From positions 1 through 29,728 of IMG/VR virus record IMGVR_UViG_3300007735_000587: DNA of 29,728 nucleotides; one strand, 5' to 3'. The notes under the pieces are model-generated. The model ran no database searches, was not told the origin of the DNA, and was given only the letters and a program-made list of their open reading frames with translations. This DNA comes from a virus. The position numbers and the translations under genes were made by a program. Within the stretch, counting starts at the first letter, position 1, and every line of letters begins with the position of its first letter. Shown one piece after another: positions 19,127 to 26,059 of this stretch.

Positions 19127-19164
19127 GGGCCGGAGCGGCTTGTCCGCTCCGGCCCTTGCCTTTA
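19127..19164 (+). terminator. intrinsic terminator after the capsid genes
   Basis: GGGCCGGAGCGG (19127-19138) and CCGCTCCGGCCC (19144-19155) form a perfect 12-bp stem with loop CTTGT, followed by TTGCCTTTA. The T-run is interrupted, so efficiency may be partial. It lies between the decoration-like gene and the glycosyltransferase. It likely limits transcription into the tail genes relative to capsid, as in other phages. Confidence 0.82.
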
Positions 19165-19193
19165 CGATCCCGGCACTCTCGAAAGGAGATCGC

Positions 19194-20240
19194 ATGGAAG
19201 CGAAGAGGAAGGAACTCGACATCGGTGGGAATCTCATGGAGATCAGGACGGACGACGCCGTTCAGCATCTCCGCACGATCGGCGAGCAGATCGAGGACGG
19301 AGGAATCCTGTCTCTCTGGGTCCGTGATCTAGACTCGGCTCTCGAGGCATACAAGCGAGGCGAGCCGAACACCGAAGAGCTCATCATCGGAGACGGCGCT
19401 CGCTCGGTCTGGAATCGCGAGAAGCTCTCGAGGACTCTGAACTATGCAGGCTTCGAGGTCATCGGAGGCCGCTCTGGGCTGCGATGGATCGAGGATGGAA
19501 AGATCGAAGTCAAGGCGAAGAAGTGCGGACGGCCGGCACCGAAGACGCCGATGAAGGAGATCCATGCCGTCCTTTCCCTCCCTCGAATCTGCTGGACAGA
19601 CACTCAGGGACAGCTCCACCAAGCCGCAGCGCGTCTCGGCTTCGATGTCACGCGAGGGACCGGAGTATTCTGGGGTCAAGTCCTCGAGCGCATGATGGAG
19701 CAGGTCTGCCGGCTCGACGGCGTGAAGTACATACTCACCGTCGACTACGATTCCATCTTCGACGCGGAGGACATCATCCGCCTCTGGCAGGTGATGGAGA
19801 CGAATCCGGACGTCGCGGCACTCTGTCCGCTGCAAGTCGGACGGGACAAGGATCTCTGCCTTCTGTCCGTCCTCGCACCGGATGGATCCATCGCGCAGAG
19901 AGTCGACGCGGACGCATTCCATACGGACGCGATGACCGTGAACACGGGACACTTCGGACTCACCCTGATCCGCGTCGACGCTATCCGAGCGCTTCCGAAG
20001 CCTTGGTTCCTCGGAGTCCCGAACAGGGACGGAGAATGGGCGGACGGTCGCGTCGACGACGATATCCACTTCTGGTACCGGATGCGAGACGCGAAGCTCC
20101 GCGTCTGCGTCTGTCCGAAGGTCCGGATCGGCCATCTCCAGAACATCGTTACATGGCCGGGAGAGGATCTTCGGACGATCCATCAGTACCTCACGCGGTT
20201 CCATGATGACGGGAGGCCGGCGGAATGCATGACCTTCTAG
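19194..20240 (+). CDS. GT-A-type glycosyltransferase with N-terminal methyltransferase-like remnant
   Basis: This 348-aa protein is a predicted family-2-like glycosyltransferase. The catalytic core has ILTVDYDSIFDAEDI with the D184-x-D186 metal/sugar-nucleotide motif. A RVDDDIHFWYRMRDA segment follows, with acidic residues in the typical acceptor/base region. The first 110 residues (IGEQIEDGGILSLWVRDLDSALEAYKRGEP, then LSRTLNYAGFEVI) resemble the C-terminal half of a class I methyltransferase without a SAM-binding motif, so a degenerate fused domain is likely. It starts a new unit after the terminator at 19127-19164, with an excellent GAAAGGAGA site at 8 nt from the ATG. Location between head and connector genes suggests glycosylation of a virion protein or of host cell-surface sugar, but the acceptor is unknown. 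Confidence 0.78.
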   Translation: MEAKRKELDIGGNLMEIRTDDAVQHLRTIGEQIEDGGILSLWVRDLDSALEAYKRGEPNTEELIIGDGARSVWNREKLSRTLNYAGFEVIGGRSGLRWIEDGKIEVKAKKCGRPAPKTPMKEIHAVLSLPRICWTDTQGQLHQAAARLGFDVTRGTGVFWGQVLERMMEQVCRLDGVKYILTVDYDSIFDAEDIIRLWQVMETNPDVAALCPLQVGRDKDLCLLSVLAPDGSIAQRVDADAFHTDAMTVNTGHFGLTLIRVDAIRALPKPWFLGVPNRDGEWADGRVDDDIHFWYRMRDAKLRVCVCPKVRIGHLQNIVTWPGEDLRTIHQYLTRFHDDGRPAECMTF

Positions 20241-20551
20241 AGATCCTCCGGAATTGCGCGATCCACGATCCCGGCTCGGGCCGGCGCGATCTTCGACCGG
20301 GAGCGATCGTCAACGTCGAGCCGAATCTCGCAGCGATCCTCATCGCGAAGGGATACGCGCGGCACGTCGTTCCGCCAGCGCCGCTCTTCGTGCGTTCTAC
20401 CGATCCTCCGAAGAAGCCGAAGAAGGAGTCAAGGAGAGCCGATGGCCGTCGCGACGAACAGCCTCATCACCCTCACAACGCTCAAGAATCATCTCGGGAT
20501 CACGGCGACGACGGACGACACGATCCTCGAGGCAGCGATCGACCGGGCTAG
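20225..20551 (+). CDS. hypothetical protein, possibly about 70 aa plus out-of-frame tail
   Basis: The first 70 residues look real: a small alpha/beta start (LLEILRNCAIHDPGSGRRDLRPGAIVNV) and an EPNLAAILIAKGYARHVV segment, ending in a Lys/Pro-rich linker. The frame then continues to 108 aa. Its last 110 nt overlap the start of the next gene in another frame and read as low-complexity His/Asp/Arg (HHPHNAQESSRDHGDDGRHD), the look of shadow coding. The next gene at 20442 has a strong ribosome site, so the overlap is genuine. A stop codon may have been lost recently, or the longer tail may be tolerated. The ATG at 20225 overlaps the end of the glycosyltransferase. The ILIAKGYAR segment recalls small phage head-tail region proteins. 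Confidence 0.5.
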   Translation: MHDLLEILRNCAIHDPGSGRRDLRPGAIVNVEPNLAAILIAKGYARHVVPPAPLFVRSTDPPKKPKKESRRADGRRDEQPHHPHNAQESSRDHGDDGRHDPRGSDRPG

Positions 20552-21257
20552 CGCGTTCGTGCAGCGCTACACGAACAGGAACTTCGTCTCGCAGCGTTAC
20601 TACGAGTGGAAGGACACCTACGGCGCTGATCGCGTCGTCGTGAAGCATAATCCGCTCTCAAACATCAGGTTCATCGGAGTAGGAGGAGACAATGTCCTCT
20701 CCGTTACTTCGACTGTGTCGACGGACTGCGCGGTCACGATCTCCGTGAACGATGTCCATGTTCATCTATTCCGGGTCTCGTCGACTGGACAGGAGACCTC
20801 GACGACGATCACATTCGCGAGCCATGACACGACGCAGGAACTCGCGACGCAGATCAGCGCGGCGACGGGATTCTCCGCGACGGCGCTCCTGAACGTGAAG
20901 AGCCAGTATCTCCGCAAGCTCGCAGGTCGCGATCTGAAGAACCAGTCCGTCCTCCTCGAGGCTCCGACCGAAGGACTCGAGGACTACGCGGTCGACTATG
21001 ATCGCGGAATCATCTACGGGGCGACGCTGCGCCGCTATCAGGGCTTCCTCATCGACTATACGGGCGGATACGATTCGATCCCGTACGATCTCCAGCAAGC
21101 GACGATCGAGCTCGCTTCGCGTAGTTACCTCGGCAGGAAGCGCGATCCCGGCCTCGCAAGCGAAAGCCTCGGAGGCTACTCATACTCGCAGCGATCCGTC
21201 TCGGAACTCGACGCGGCGACGAAGTCGCTCCTCGATAACTACAGGAAGCTCCGATGA
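20442..21257 (+). CDS. head-tail connector protein (gp6-like), 271 aa
   Basis: The N-terminal domain reads LITLTTLKNHLGIT, then DDTILEAAIDRASAFVQRYTNRNF, the hallmark start of HK97 gp6-like head-tail adaptors. The C-terminal helices read YDLQQATIELASRSYLGRKRDPGLASESLGGYSYS and SLLDNYRKLR. Between them, a beta insert of about 100 residues (VLSVTSTVSTDCAVTI, then an SSTGQETSTTI region) is larger than in standard gp6 proteins. Adaptors bind beneath the portal and provide the surface for the stopper. The ribosome site AAGGAGAG is 5-6 nt before the ATG. The following gene overlaps by 4 nt. The order adaptor, stopper, gp10-like, terminator, tail tube is classic. Confidence 0.82.
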   Translation: MAVATNSLITLTTLKNHLGITATTDDTILEAAIDRASAFVQRYTNRNFVSQRYYEWKDTYGADRVVVKHNPLSNIRFIGVGGDNVLSVTSTVSTDCAVTISVNDVHVHLFRVSSTGQETSTTITFASHDTTQELATQISAATGFSATALLNVKSQYLRKLAGRDLKNQSVLLEAPTEGLEDYAVDYDRGIIYGATLRRYQGFLIDYTGGYDSIPYDLQQATIELASRSYLGRKRDPGLASESLGGYSYSQRSVSELDAATKSLLDNYRKLR

Positions 21258-21637
21258 GCATCGACAGCCTGATCGACACCTTCGGCACGACGCTCTATCT
21301 CTTCGTTCCGACGTATCAGACGACGAGCGACGGCAGCGTCTCGCGTACATACGCGAGGAGCGCAACGGCGACGGGATTCATCCAACCGACGAGCCAGTCG
21401 CAGGTCGTCGGCCTCGACCGAATGGAAGGCAGAACGAGCGGAGTCATCTACTTCAAGCCGGGAACGACTGGCGGCGTCGCGGTCGACTGGGAGATACAGA
21501 CCGCGGAGTTGCCGGCGTATCGCCGGTTTGTCGTGACGGGCGTCACCAATCCAGGAGAACTTGCGACGACTGGCGCGGCGTCTCGCCTGAACATGACGAT
21601 CGTCGATGTCGTCGAGTTGACGGAGGTCGCTGCATGA
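21254..21637 (+). CDS. head closure / stopper-like protein, 127 aa
   Basis: This compact all-beta protein (TTLYLFVPTYQTTSDGSVSRTYARSAT, then GFIQPTSQSQVVGLDRMEGRT, with a C-terminal FVVTGVTNPGE strand) fits the head-closure (stopper) family such as SPP1 gp16 or HK97 gp7-like proteins. Those close the DNA channel below the adaptor. Length and gene order match the family. The ATG overlaps the adaptor stop, and the stop overlaps the next gene. Motif conservation in this family is low, so the call leans on position and fold expectation. Confidence 0.7.
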   Translation: MSIDSLIDTFGTTLYLFVPTYQTTSDGSVSRTYARSATATGFIQPTSQSQVVGLDRMEGRTSGVIYFKPGTTGGVAVDWEIQTAELPAYRRFVVTGVTNPGELATTGAASRLNMTIVDVVELTEVAA

Positions 21638-22113
21638 ATCCCAAGGTGAACCTCGAGACCGACAAGGTCCTCAAAGCCATGCAGGACGCAGCGCGACAAG
21701 CGCTCGCCGCATCGCTTGTGGTATCGGGAAAGAGGCTGCGACGGACGCTCTCGCAGCCGGGACGCGGAAAGGTCTATCGGATCGGACAAGGTTCCGCGAA
21801 GGGTCGGAACGTCCGCGAGCGCGGATACCATCGCGCAAGTGCTCCCGGACAGCCACCGGCCGTGAATACAAATAGGCTTCGCGCAAGCTGGTCCGTCGAA
21901 AAGGTCGGAGCCTCTGGAGACTCGTTCGCAAAGATCGAGGTGTCCGCGACGAGAGCCGTTCTTTCGTTCGGCTCGAATGTCCCTTACGCTGCGCCGCTTG
22001 AGTACGGGACGCGATTCGTAAAGAAGCGCCCATACATCGCGACGACGCTTCCCGTGCTACAGAAGGAACTCCCGCGCGTGTTTCAGATCGTATACGCGAG
22101 GGCTTTCCGATGA
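21634..22113 (+). CDS. HK97 gp10-like head-tail joining protein, 159 aa
   Basis: A helical N terminus (VLKAMQDAARQALAASLVVSGKRLRRTL) is followed by a middle typical of gp10-like proteins: GQPPAVNTNRLRASWSVEKV, then a VSFGSNVPYAAPLEYGTRFVKKRPYIATTL pattern. The 'Y--YLEYGT----RP' signature marks the gp10/minor tail family used in neck or tail completion. The C-terminal helix reads PVLQKELPRVFQIVY. The ATG overlaps the stopper stop. The neighbouring order adaptor, stopper, gp10-like, terminator is conserved in HK97-like phages. The frame is open far upstream, but only this ATG follows a GGAGG site (21622) and fits the family N terminus. Confidence 0.82.
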   Translation: MNPKVNLETDKVLKAMQDAARQALAASLVVSGKRLRRTLSQPGRGKVYRIGQGSAKGRNVRERGYHRASAPGQPPAVNTNRLRASWSVEKVGASGDSFAKIEVSATRAVLSFGSNVPYAAPLEYGTRFVKKRPYIATTLPVLQKELPRVFQIVYARAFR

Positions 22114-22508
22114 GCAAGGCGATCCTCGACGCGCTGAAGTCTCGCCTCTACGGGACGACGGCGCTGACGAACATCTTCGGTACGGCGATCTACCTCGAGC
22201 AGGGACCGGTCGGAGACAATGCTCCGATCCTCGTATATCGCTCGACCGGGATGCGAACGACGCCGATGTTTGGAGGCGTCGTGCGCTGCGAGTTGGATCT
22301 TGAGTTCCGGATGAATCTCGGAAACTCCGGCGACTCTGCCGGCCACACTGCGGCCGCTGCTCTCCAGACTGCGCTCTCGACTCCTCTGACGAGCGTGACT
22401 GGATTCGATCGCGTTCGGCTGATCCAGACGCAGAGCGCGGTGCCTTCATTCGAGGACGATTCTTGGACGATGGTAGAAACGTACCGCGCAGTCGCGCACG
22501 ACACCTAA
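22110..22508 (+). CDS. tail terminator-like protein, 132 aa
   Basis: The protein starts with MSKAILDALKSRLYGTTAL (N-terminal helix) and a strand (IFGTAIYLEQGPVGDNAPILVYRS). A core follows of RCELDLEFRMNLGNSGDSAGHTAAAALQTALSTPLTS, and the end reads DDSWTMVETYRAV. This is the usual layout of tail terminator or completion proteins (DUF3168-like or lambda gpU-like). Those cap the tail tube and join it to the head. The gene order directly before the tail tube supports it. The family is short on conserved residues, so the name is by architecture and position. The start overlaps the gp10-like stop. Confidence 0.68.
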   Translation: MSKAILDALKSRLYGTTALTNIFGTAIYLEQGPVGDNAPILVYRSTGMRTTPMFGGVVRCELDLEFRMNLGNSGDSAGHTAAAALQTALSTPLTSVTGFDRVRLIQTQSAVPSFEDDSWTMVETYRAVAHDT

Positions 22509-22517
22509 GGAGCCAGC

Positions 22518-22973
22518 ATGGCGATCGACACATACATCGTCGGGAACGACGGCAACTTCTCGTACACGATCAACTCGAGCGCACAGTCCCTCTTCAAGGT
22601 GCAGAGCTTCGCGGCGACTATCTCGCGCGTCGTGACGGATCAGACTGGCTTCGGCGACACCGGACGCCGCAAGCGCCTCGGGATGCTCGACCTCACCGGA
22701 ACGCTAAACGCGACGGTCGGAGTCGACTCGACGGCCGGCACGACGAGCAGCTCGACGGCGCTCATCATGATGAGCTCGCAGGACACGACTTCGACGCGGC
22801 CGGCCGTGAGCCTGACTCTCTACGATGGCACGGGAACCAGCGACGCGAAGATCACCGGAAACTGCATCTTCTCCTCGTTCGCGTTCAACTCGAGCAAGGC
22901 CGGAGATTCGACCGTCACTGTGAACTTCGAGAACGCGGACGGCACCGCTCCCGTCGTGACTTGGCTGCTCTGA
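22518..22973 (+). CDS. major tail (tube) protein, 151 aa
   Basis: This Ser/Thr-rich beta protein begins MAIDTYIVGNDGNFSY. It has an ISRVVTDQTGFGDTGRRKRLGMLDLTGTLNATVG segment, in which a 'T-FGD-G-----G--DLTGT' pattern resembles tail tube folds. Strands near the end read FSSFAFNSSKAGDSTVTVNFEN. Tail tube proteins polymerise around the tape measure. The ribosome site TAAGGAG is at a good distance and there is no upstream overlap, in line with strong expression. Its place before the frameshifted chaperone genes matches the standard order in long-tailed phages. Confidence 0.75.
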   Translation: MAIDTYIVGNDGNFSYTINSSAQSLFKVQSFAATISRVVTDQTGFGDTGRRKRLGMLDLTGTLNATVGVDSTAGTTSSSTALIMMSSQDTTSTRPAVSLTLYDGTGTSDAKITGNCIFSSFAFNSSKAGDSTVTVNFENADGTAPVVTWLL

Positions 22974-22977
22974 TCCG

Positions 22978-23256
22978 ATGTCGTTCGCTAGCGCTGCTGA
23001 GGTGATGGGACTATTTGGTCCGAGCGAATCGGACTGGGTTGTCACGCTGATCCGGAAGGACGGCGGCGTCGTGACTCGTCGCATCGCGCCTGGACGGATC
23101 TCCGAGGAGATGGCCGTCCGTGCAGCGATGAACGCCTCGGAGGTCATGCTCTCCAATCTCGAGGCGTTTACGATTCGGAGAGCGTCAGACCGGAGCCTCG
23201 AGGAGAACGGCGACCAGTTCCTCGCGGAGCTCTGGAAGAAGAAGAGGAATCCATGA
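22978..23256 (+). CDS. tail-region hypothetical protein, 92 aa
   Basis: This alpha/beta protein starts ASAAEVMGLFGPSESDWVVTLIRKDGGVVTRRI, then has an EEMAVRAAMNASEVMLSNLEAF helix and a charged end (WKKKRNP). I do not recognise the family. The ATG at 22978 lies 4 nt after the tail tube stop and has no ribosome site, so it is probably translated by re-initiation. Its own stop overlaps the chaperone start. The gene lies exactly where small tail completion or chaperone-associated proteins are found. Function in tail assembly is inferred from position only. Confidence 0.62.
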   Translation: MSFASAAEVMGLFGPSESDWVVTLIRKDGGVVTRRIAPGRISEEMAVRAAMNASEVMLSNLEAFTIRRASDRSLEENGDQFLAELWKKKRNP

Positions 23257-23639
23257 TCGTCACTTCGTTCACTGTAGAGGAAGGAGGCCGGGAGTTCCGC
23301 TTTCGGCCGTTGACTGTACGCGAGCGGATGGGCCTCGTCTCTGCGCATGTCGAGCGCGAGAAGGCGAACGCGCTCGCGATCGTCAAGGCGACGGGAATCT
23401 CAGGGAAGGACGCTGCGACGTTTGTCGCTGAGGCTGTCGCGAACGCGCAGCGCGTATCGGCTCTGGTTCTCGACTGCTTCACGCTCGAGGGCGCGATAGC
23501 TGTCCTGAGGACTGCTGCGGAGCGATCCGACGATGTCGACGATCTTGCAGCGCTTGTCGAGCCGGGAAGGCTCTCAGTCTACGCGGCTCGATGCTTGAAT
23601 ATCGACACAACGCTACAGGAGAAGCCGGGAAACGGATGA
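23253..23639 (+). CDS. tail assembly chaperone, short form (gpG-like)
   Basis: This 128-aa protein, with VEEGGREFRFRPLTVRERMGLVSAHVEREK at the start and a helical body (GKDAATFVAEAVANAQRVSALVLDCFT), has the size and helical makeup of the short product of phage tail-assembly chaperone genes (lambda G-like). It helps the tape measure fold and recruits tail tube subunits. The gene ends with a TGA just 4 nt after a canonical slippery heptamer (23627-23633). Most ribosomes finish here, and a minority shift -1 into the frame that continues through 23842. The ATG overlaps the upstream stop. The call rests on the frameshift architecture, gene order and size. Confidence 0.8.
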   Translation: MIVTSFTVEEGGREFRFRPLTVRERMGLVSAHVEREKANALAIVKATGISGKDAATFVAEAVANAQRVSALVLDCFTLEGAIAVLRTAAERSDDVDDLAALVEPGRLSVYAARCLNIDTTLQEKPGNG

Positions 23640-23693
23640 GCGCCTCTGGGCCGTCGCAGCCGCTCAGGCCGCGCGACTTCCTCTCAGAGGCGC
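23627..23693 (+). promoter_or_regulatory. programmed -1 frameshift site with downstream stem
   Basis: G_GGA_AAC at 23627-23633 is an X_XXY_YYZ slippery heptamer in exactly the right phase for the short chaperone frame. The zero-frame TGA is at 23637-23639. A -1 slip enters the frame of the next gene. After a 6-nt spacer, GCGCCTCTG (23640-23648) pairs perfectly with CAGAGGCGC (23685-23693). Inside the loop GTCGC (23653-23657) can pair with GCGAC (23673-23677). This is the textbook stimulator layout known for lambda G/GT and many other phages. Confidence 0.9.
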
Positions 23694-23842
23694 ATCTCAT
23701 CGCGCGGACCGCGCCGGGTCTCGGAAATCCTCTCGACCTTACGATCGCGGAGTTCGATTCTCATCTCGCTCTCGCCTGCTCCGGCGGCGAGGTCGATAGG
23801 AGACCTTGGCACCAGAGATACGTCGAGGACGCGACACGATGA
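23636..23842 (+). CDS. tail assembly chaperone -1 frameshift extension (T part of gpGT-like)
   Basis: This 68-residue frame continues the short chaperone after a -1 shift at 23627-23633. The long product would join about 127 residues of the 23253 frame to the 69 residues starting at 23633, making about 196 aa. The extension carries GPSQPLRPRDFLSEAHLIARTAPGLGNPLDLTIAEFDSHLALACSG, whose 'LTIAEFD-HL' helix is common in T-domain proteins. An ATG at 23636 could also allow independent initiation but has no good ribosome site. The T domain would recruit tail tube protein, and the ratio of short to long products usually matters. Its stop overlaps the tape measure start. Confidence 0.82.
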   Translation: MSASGPSQPLRPRDFLSEAHLIARTAPGLGNPLDLTIAEFDSHLALACSGGEVDRRPWHQRYVEDATR

Positions 23843-24891
23843 ACGCAGGCAAGATCGAGATCGCTGTCGAAGCGAACTACTCCGGACTTGAGCGACAGCT
23901 CAAGCAGACGGAGAGTGTCGCGCGTTCGGCCGGCTCCGACGCCGGAAAGTCGTTCGGATACTCGTTCTCCGACAAGTTCAATGAACAGGCGAAAGGCATC
24001 CTCGGGCAGCTTGCCGGTCCGATGATCGCGTCGCAAGTCGCAAGAGGTCTCGCGAAGGCGATCGCATCCGACAAGGGAATCGTCGACGGGACGAACGAAG
24101 TACTCAAGGCGATCCCATACGCTGGGGGATTTGTCGAGCTCGGGAACTCGCTCTTCGATCTGTTCTATGAGAATACCTTCGGAGCATCCGAGAAGGCTGC
24201 TCGCGACTATGCGAGACGTGCGGAGATCGCGTATCAGGAAGAACTGGACGCGGCCGCAAAGCTCGAGGAAGAGAAGGCAAAGGCGGCGCAGGAGAAGGCG
24301 AAGTCCGTCTCCGATCTGAGGAACCAACTCGCTGCGGCTGAGGCCGATAGGCGCATCCAACTCCTCGAGTCGACGGGAAGGAAAGAGCAGGCGATCGAGG
24401 CGAAGAAGGCGAAGGAAGTCGCAGCGCTCACCGAAGAGATGAATGCTCGAGTCGCTCAGGTGAAGACGGAAGACGAGAAGAAGCTGATCCGCGATCTCTA
24501 TGAGACGAGGATCGCGACGGCGCAACAGACAGCGAACGACGAGATCGTTCAGGCTAGGATCCGCGCCGGAGAGCAGGCGAAGGCGAAGGCGGAGGCGGAA
24601 AGAAGCGAGCAGGAACGGCTGCGCGACGAGCAGGCTCGCAAGGAAGAAGAGGACTTCCGCAAGTCGCAGGAGCGATATGCGCAGCTCGAGGCGCTATCCG
24701 AAGACATGGCGCGAATCGAGGAAGAACGGATCCAGTCGCAAGCCGCAGGAATCACGTCGCAGCAGACGGCGGCAGGCTCTTTCCGCTTTGACGCATATCC
24801 TGACTCGATGAAGAAGAAGAATGACGAAGCATCGCTTCAGAAGCTCGACGCGATCCGGCAGACGATCGCAGAGAAGGCAGGGTTCATCTAA
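23839..24891 (+). CDS. tape measure-like protein, short (350 aa)
   Basis: The protein starts with KIEIAVEANYSGLERQLKQTESVARSAGSDAGKSF, the usual opening of tape measure proteins (beta strand then 'SGLERQLKQTE' helix). A hydrophobic region of about residues 60-95 follows (AGPMIASQVARGLAKAIA, then YAGGFVELGNSLFDLFYENTFG). The rest is a long Glu/Lys/Ala coiled coil (130-310). Tape measures fix tail length at roughly 1.5 angstroms per residue, so this would predict a tail of about 50 nm, at the short end for siphoviruses. The ATG overlaps the chaperone extension stop, exactly where a tape measure gene belongs. Size is the main doubt. Confidence 0.75.
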   Translation: MNAGKIEIAVEANYSGLERQLKQTESVARSAGSDAGKSFGYSFSDKFNEQAKGILGQLAGPMIASQVARGLAKAIASDKGIVDGTNEVLKAIPYAGGFVELGNSLFDLFYENTFGASEKAARDYARRAEIAYQEELDAAAKLEEEKAKAAQEKAKSVSDLRNQLAAAEADRRIQLLESTGRKEQAIEAKKAKEVAALTEEMNARVAQVKTEDEKKLIRDLYETRIATAQQTANDEIVQARIRAGEQAKAKAEAERSEQERLRDEQARKEEEDFRKSQERYAQLEALSEDMARIEEERIQSQAAGITSQQTAAGSFRFDAYPDSMKKKNDEASLQKLDAIRQTIAEKAGFI

Positions 24892-25694
24892 TGGCTGTCG
24901 AATACATCGAGCTACAGGAGACGCGCGGATACAGCGAGAACGGCGGAAAGAAGACCGCGCAGCGGCTCTTTCGCGTCTGGGACGACGCTGCGCCGATCAC
25001 GACTCCGGCAACCGTGCGCGGATATTTCGGATCGACGCTCCCAGATATCGGCGATCTCTTCCCCGGAGAGACGGTCGTCTATGCGGTCTCGTACGCGATC
25101 AAGTTCGTGCCAGACAGCCGCAACGTATGGGAGGTCTCGTTCTCATATGAGAACACGGAGCCGGGTCAGTACCTCCCGCAGGAAGTCGGATACACGCAGA
25201 TCACGATCGACTATAGCGCGGAGTTCCGAGACTTCTGGAGGACTCAGCCGAACATCCCATCAAACGGAACGCAGACCGGAGCGGACTGCGGAGGAACGAA
25301 GATCGACAAGGCCGGCGAGCCTCTTTCGGTTCTCGTTCGCATGAGTGATATCACGATCACGGAGACGGTCGACGCTGCGAGCTTCCCGTCTCGGAGTCTG
25401 CTCATCCGTGCAGCTCGAGGCCGACGGAACCTCACGATCTTCCAAGGCGCTCCTATCGGGCAGGTCTACTACAAGGGCGCGACGGCGAATCGGATCGGCC
25501 TCGAGAAGTTCTCGATCGTCCACAAGTTCGCGCAGGACGAGCATTCACATATGCTCCAGTCTCCGAGACGGAATCAGACTGGGGCGGTGCAGATCGCGCC
25601 GGATCCGCAAGGCGTATATCGCGCGGAGTTCGTCGAGCTAGTACAGCCCTTCCCCGGCTTCGCAGACTTCAACCTCCTCTCGGAGAACTTCTGA
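24891..25694 (+). CDS. distal tail-like baseplate protein, 267 aa
   Basis: This mixed beta protein starts VEYIELQETRGYSENGGKKTAQRLFRVW, has a repeated beta core (VRGYFGSTLPDIGDLFPGETVVYAV, then WEVSFSYENTEPGQY), and ends FSIVHKFAQDEHSHMLQSPRRNQTGAVQIAPDP. Position directly after the tape measure suits the distal tail or first baseplate protein in siphoviruses. The WRTQPNIP stretch and HEHSHM-type His segment are unusual. The family is not recognised by motif. The ATG shares one base with the previous stop (TAATG) and the stop overlaps the next gene. Function is inferred from order. Confidence 0.6.
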   Translation: MAVEYIELQETRGYSENGGKKTAQRLFRVWDDAAPITTPATVRGYFGSTLPDIGDLFPGETVVYAVSYAIKFVPDSRNVWEVSFSYENTEPGQYLPQEVGYTQITIDYSAEFRDFWRTQPNIPSNGTQTGADCGGTKIDKAGEPLSVLVRMSDITITETVDAASFPSRSLLIRAARGRRNLTIFQGAPIGQVYYKGATANRIGLEKFSIVHKFAQDEHSHMLQSPRRNQTGAVQIAPDPQGVYRAEFVELVQPFPGFADFNLLSENF

Positions 25695-26059
25695 TGGCGA
25701 ACGAGATCACCCTGAATCTGTCGCTCAAGGTCGCGAAAAGCTACCTTCAGCAGACGATGGCTCCCGGAACCGTGACGGCCGATCTGTCTGGAACGAACGC
25801 GACCGGAGGATCGCAGAACATCGGGACCTCTGCCGAAGCGATCGTCATGAACGACGTGACGACGGCTGGATATGCATTCTTCCGGAACCTCGGGCCGACG
25901 AATTACGTCGAGATCGGTACCGGAACCGGAACGAACTTCGCAGCATTCGCGAAGCTCAAGGCCGGAGAGCCGGCTGTGATTAGGCTCGGCACGTCGGCTC
26001 CTACGGCGAAGGCGAACAGCGCCGCGATCGACCTCCAGTACTTCATCCTCGCGGACTGA
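25694..26059 (+). CDS. tail-region structural protein, 121 aa
   Basis: This small beta-rich protein starts NEITLNLSLKVAKSYLQQTMAPGTVTADLSGTNATGGSQNIG. It continues with TTAGYAFFRNLGPTNYVEIGTGTG and ends LKAGEPAVIRLGTSAPTAKANSAAIDLQYFILAD. The pattern 'GYAFFRNL--TNYVEIG-----F-AF-KLKAGE-A-IRL' is familiar from phage tail and virion proteins of unknown role. The ATG overlaps the upstream stop and the stop overlaps the next gene, so it is tightly coupled with its neighbours. A host-recognition or baseplate role is plausible but unproven. Confidence 0.65.
   Translation: MANEITLNLSLKVAKSYLQQTMAPGTVTADLSGTNATGGSQNIGTSAEAIVMNDVTTAGYAFFRNLGPTNYVEIGTGTGTNFAAFAKLKAGEPAVIRLGTSAPTAKANSAAIDLQYFILAD

Noticed and set aside
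19140-19193. TTG start for the glycosyltransferase within the terminator
   Set aside because: It would start in the hairpin stem, while ATG 19194 has an excellent ribosome site.
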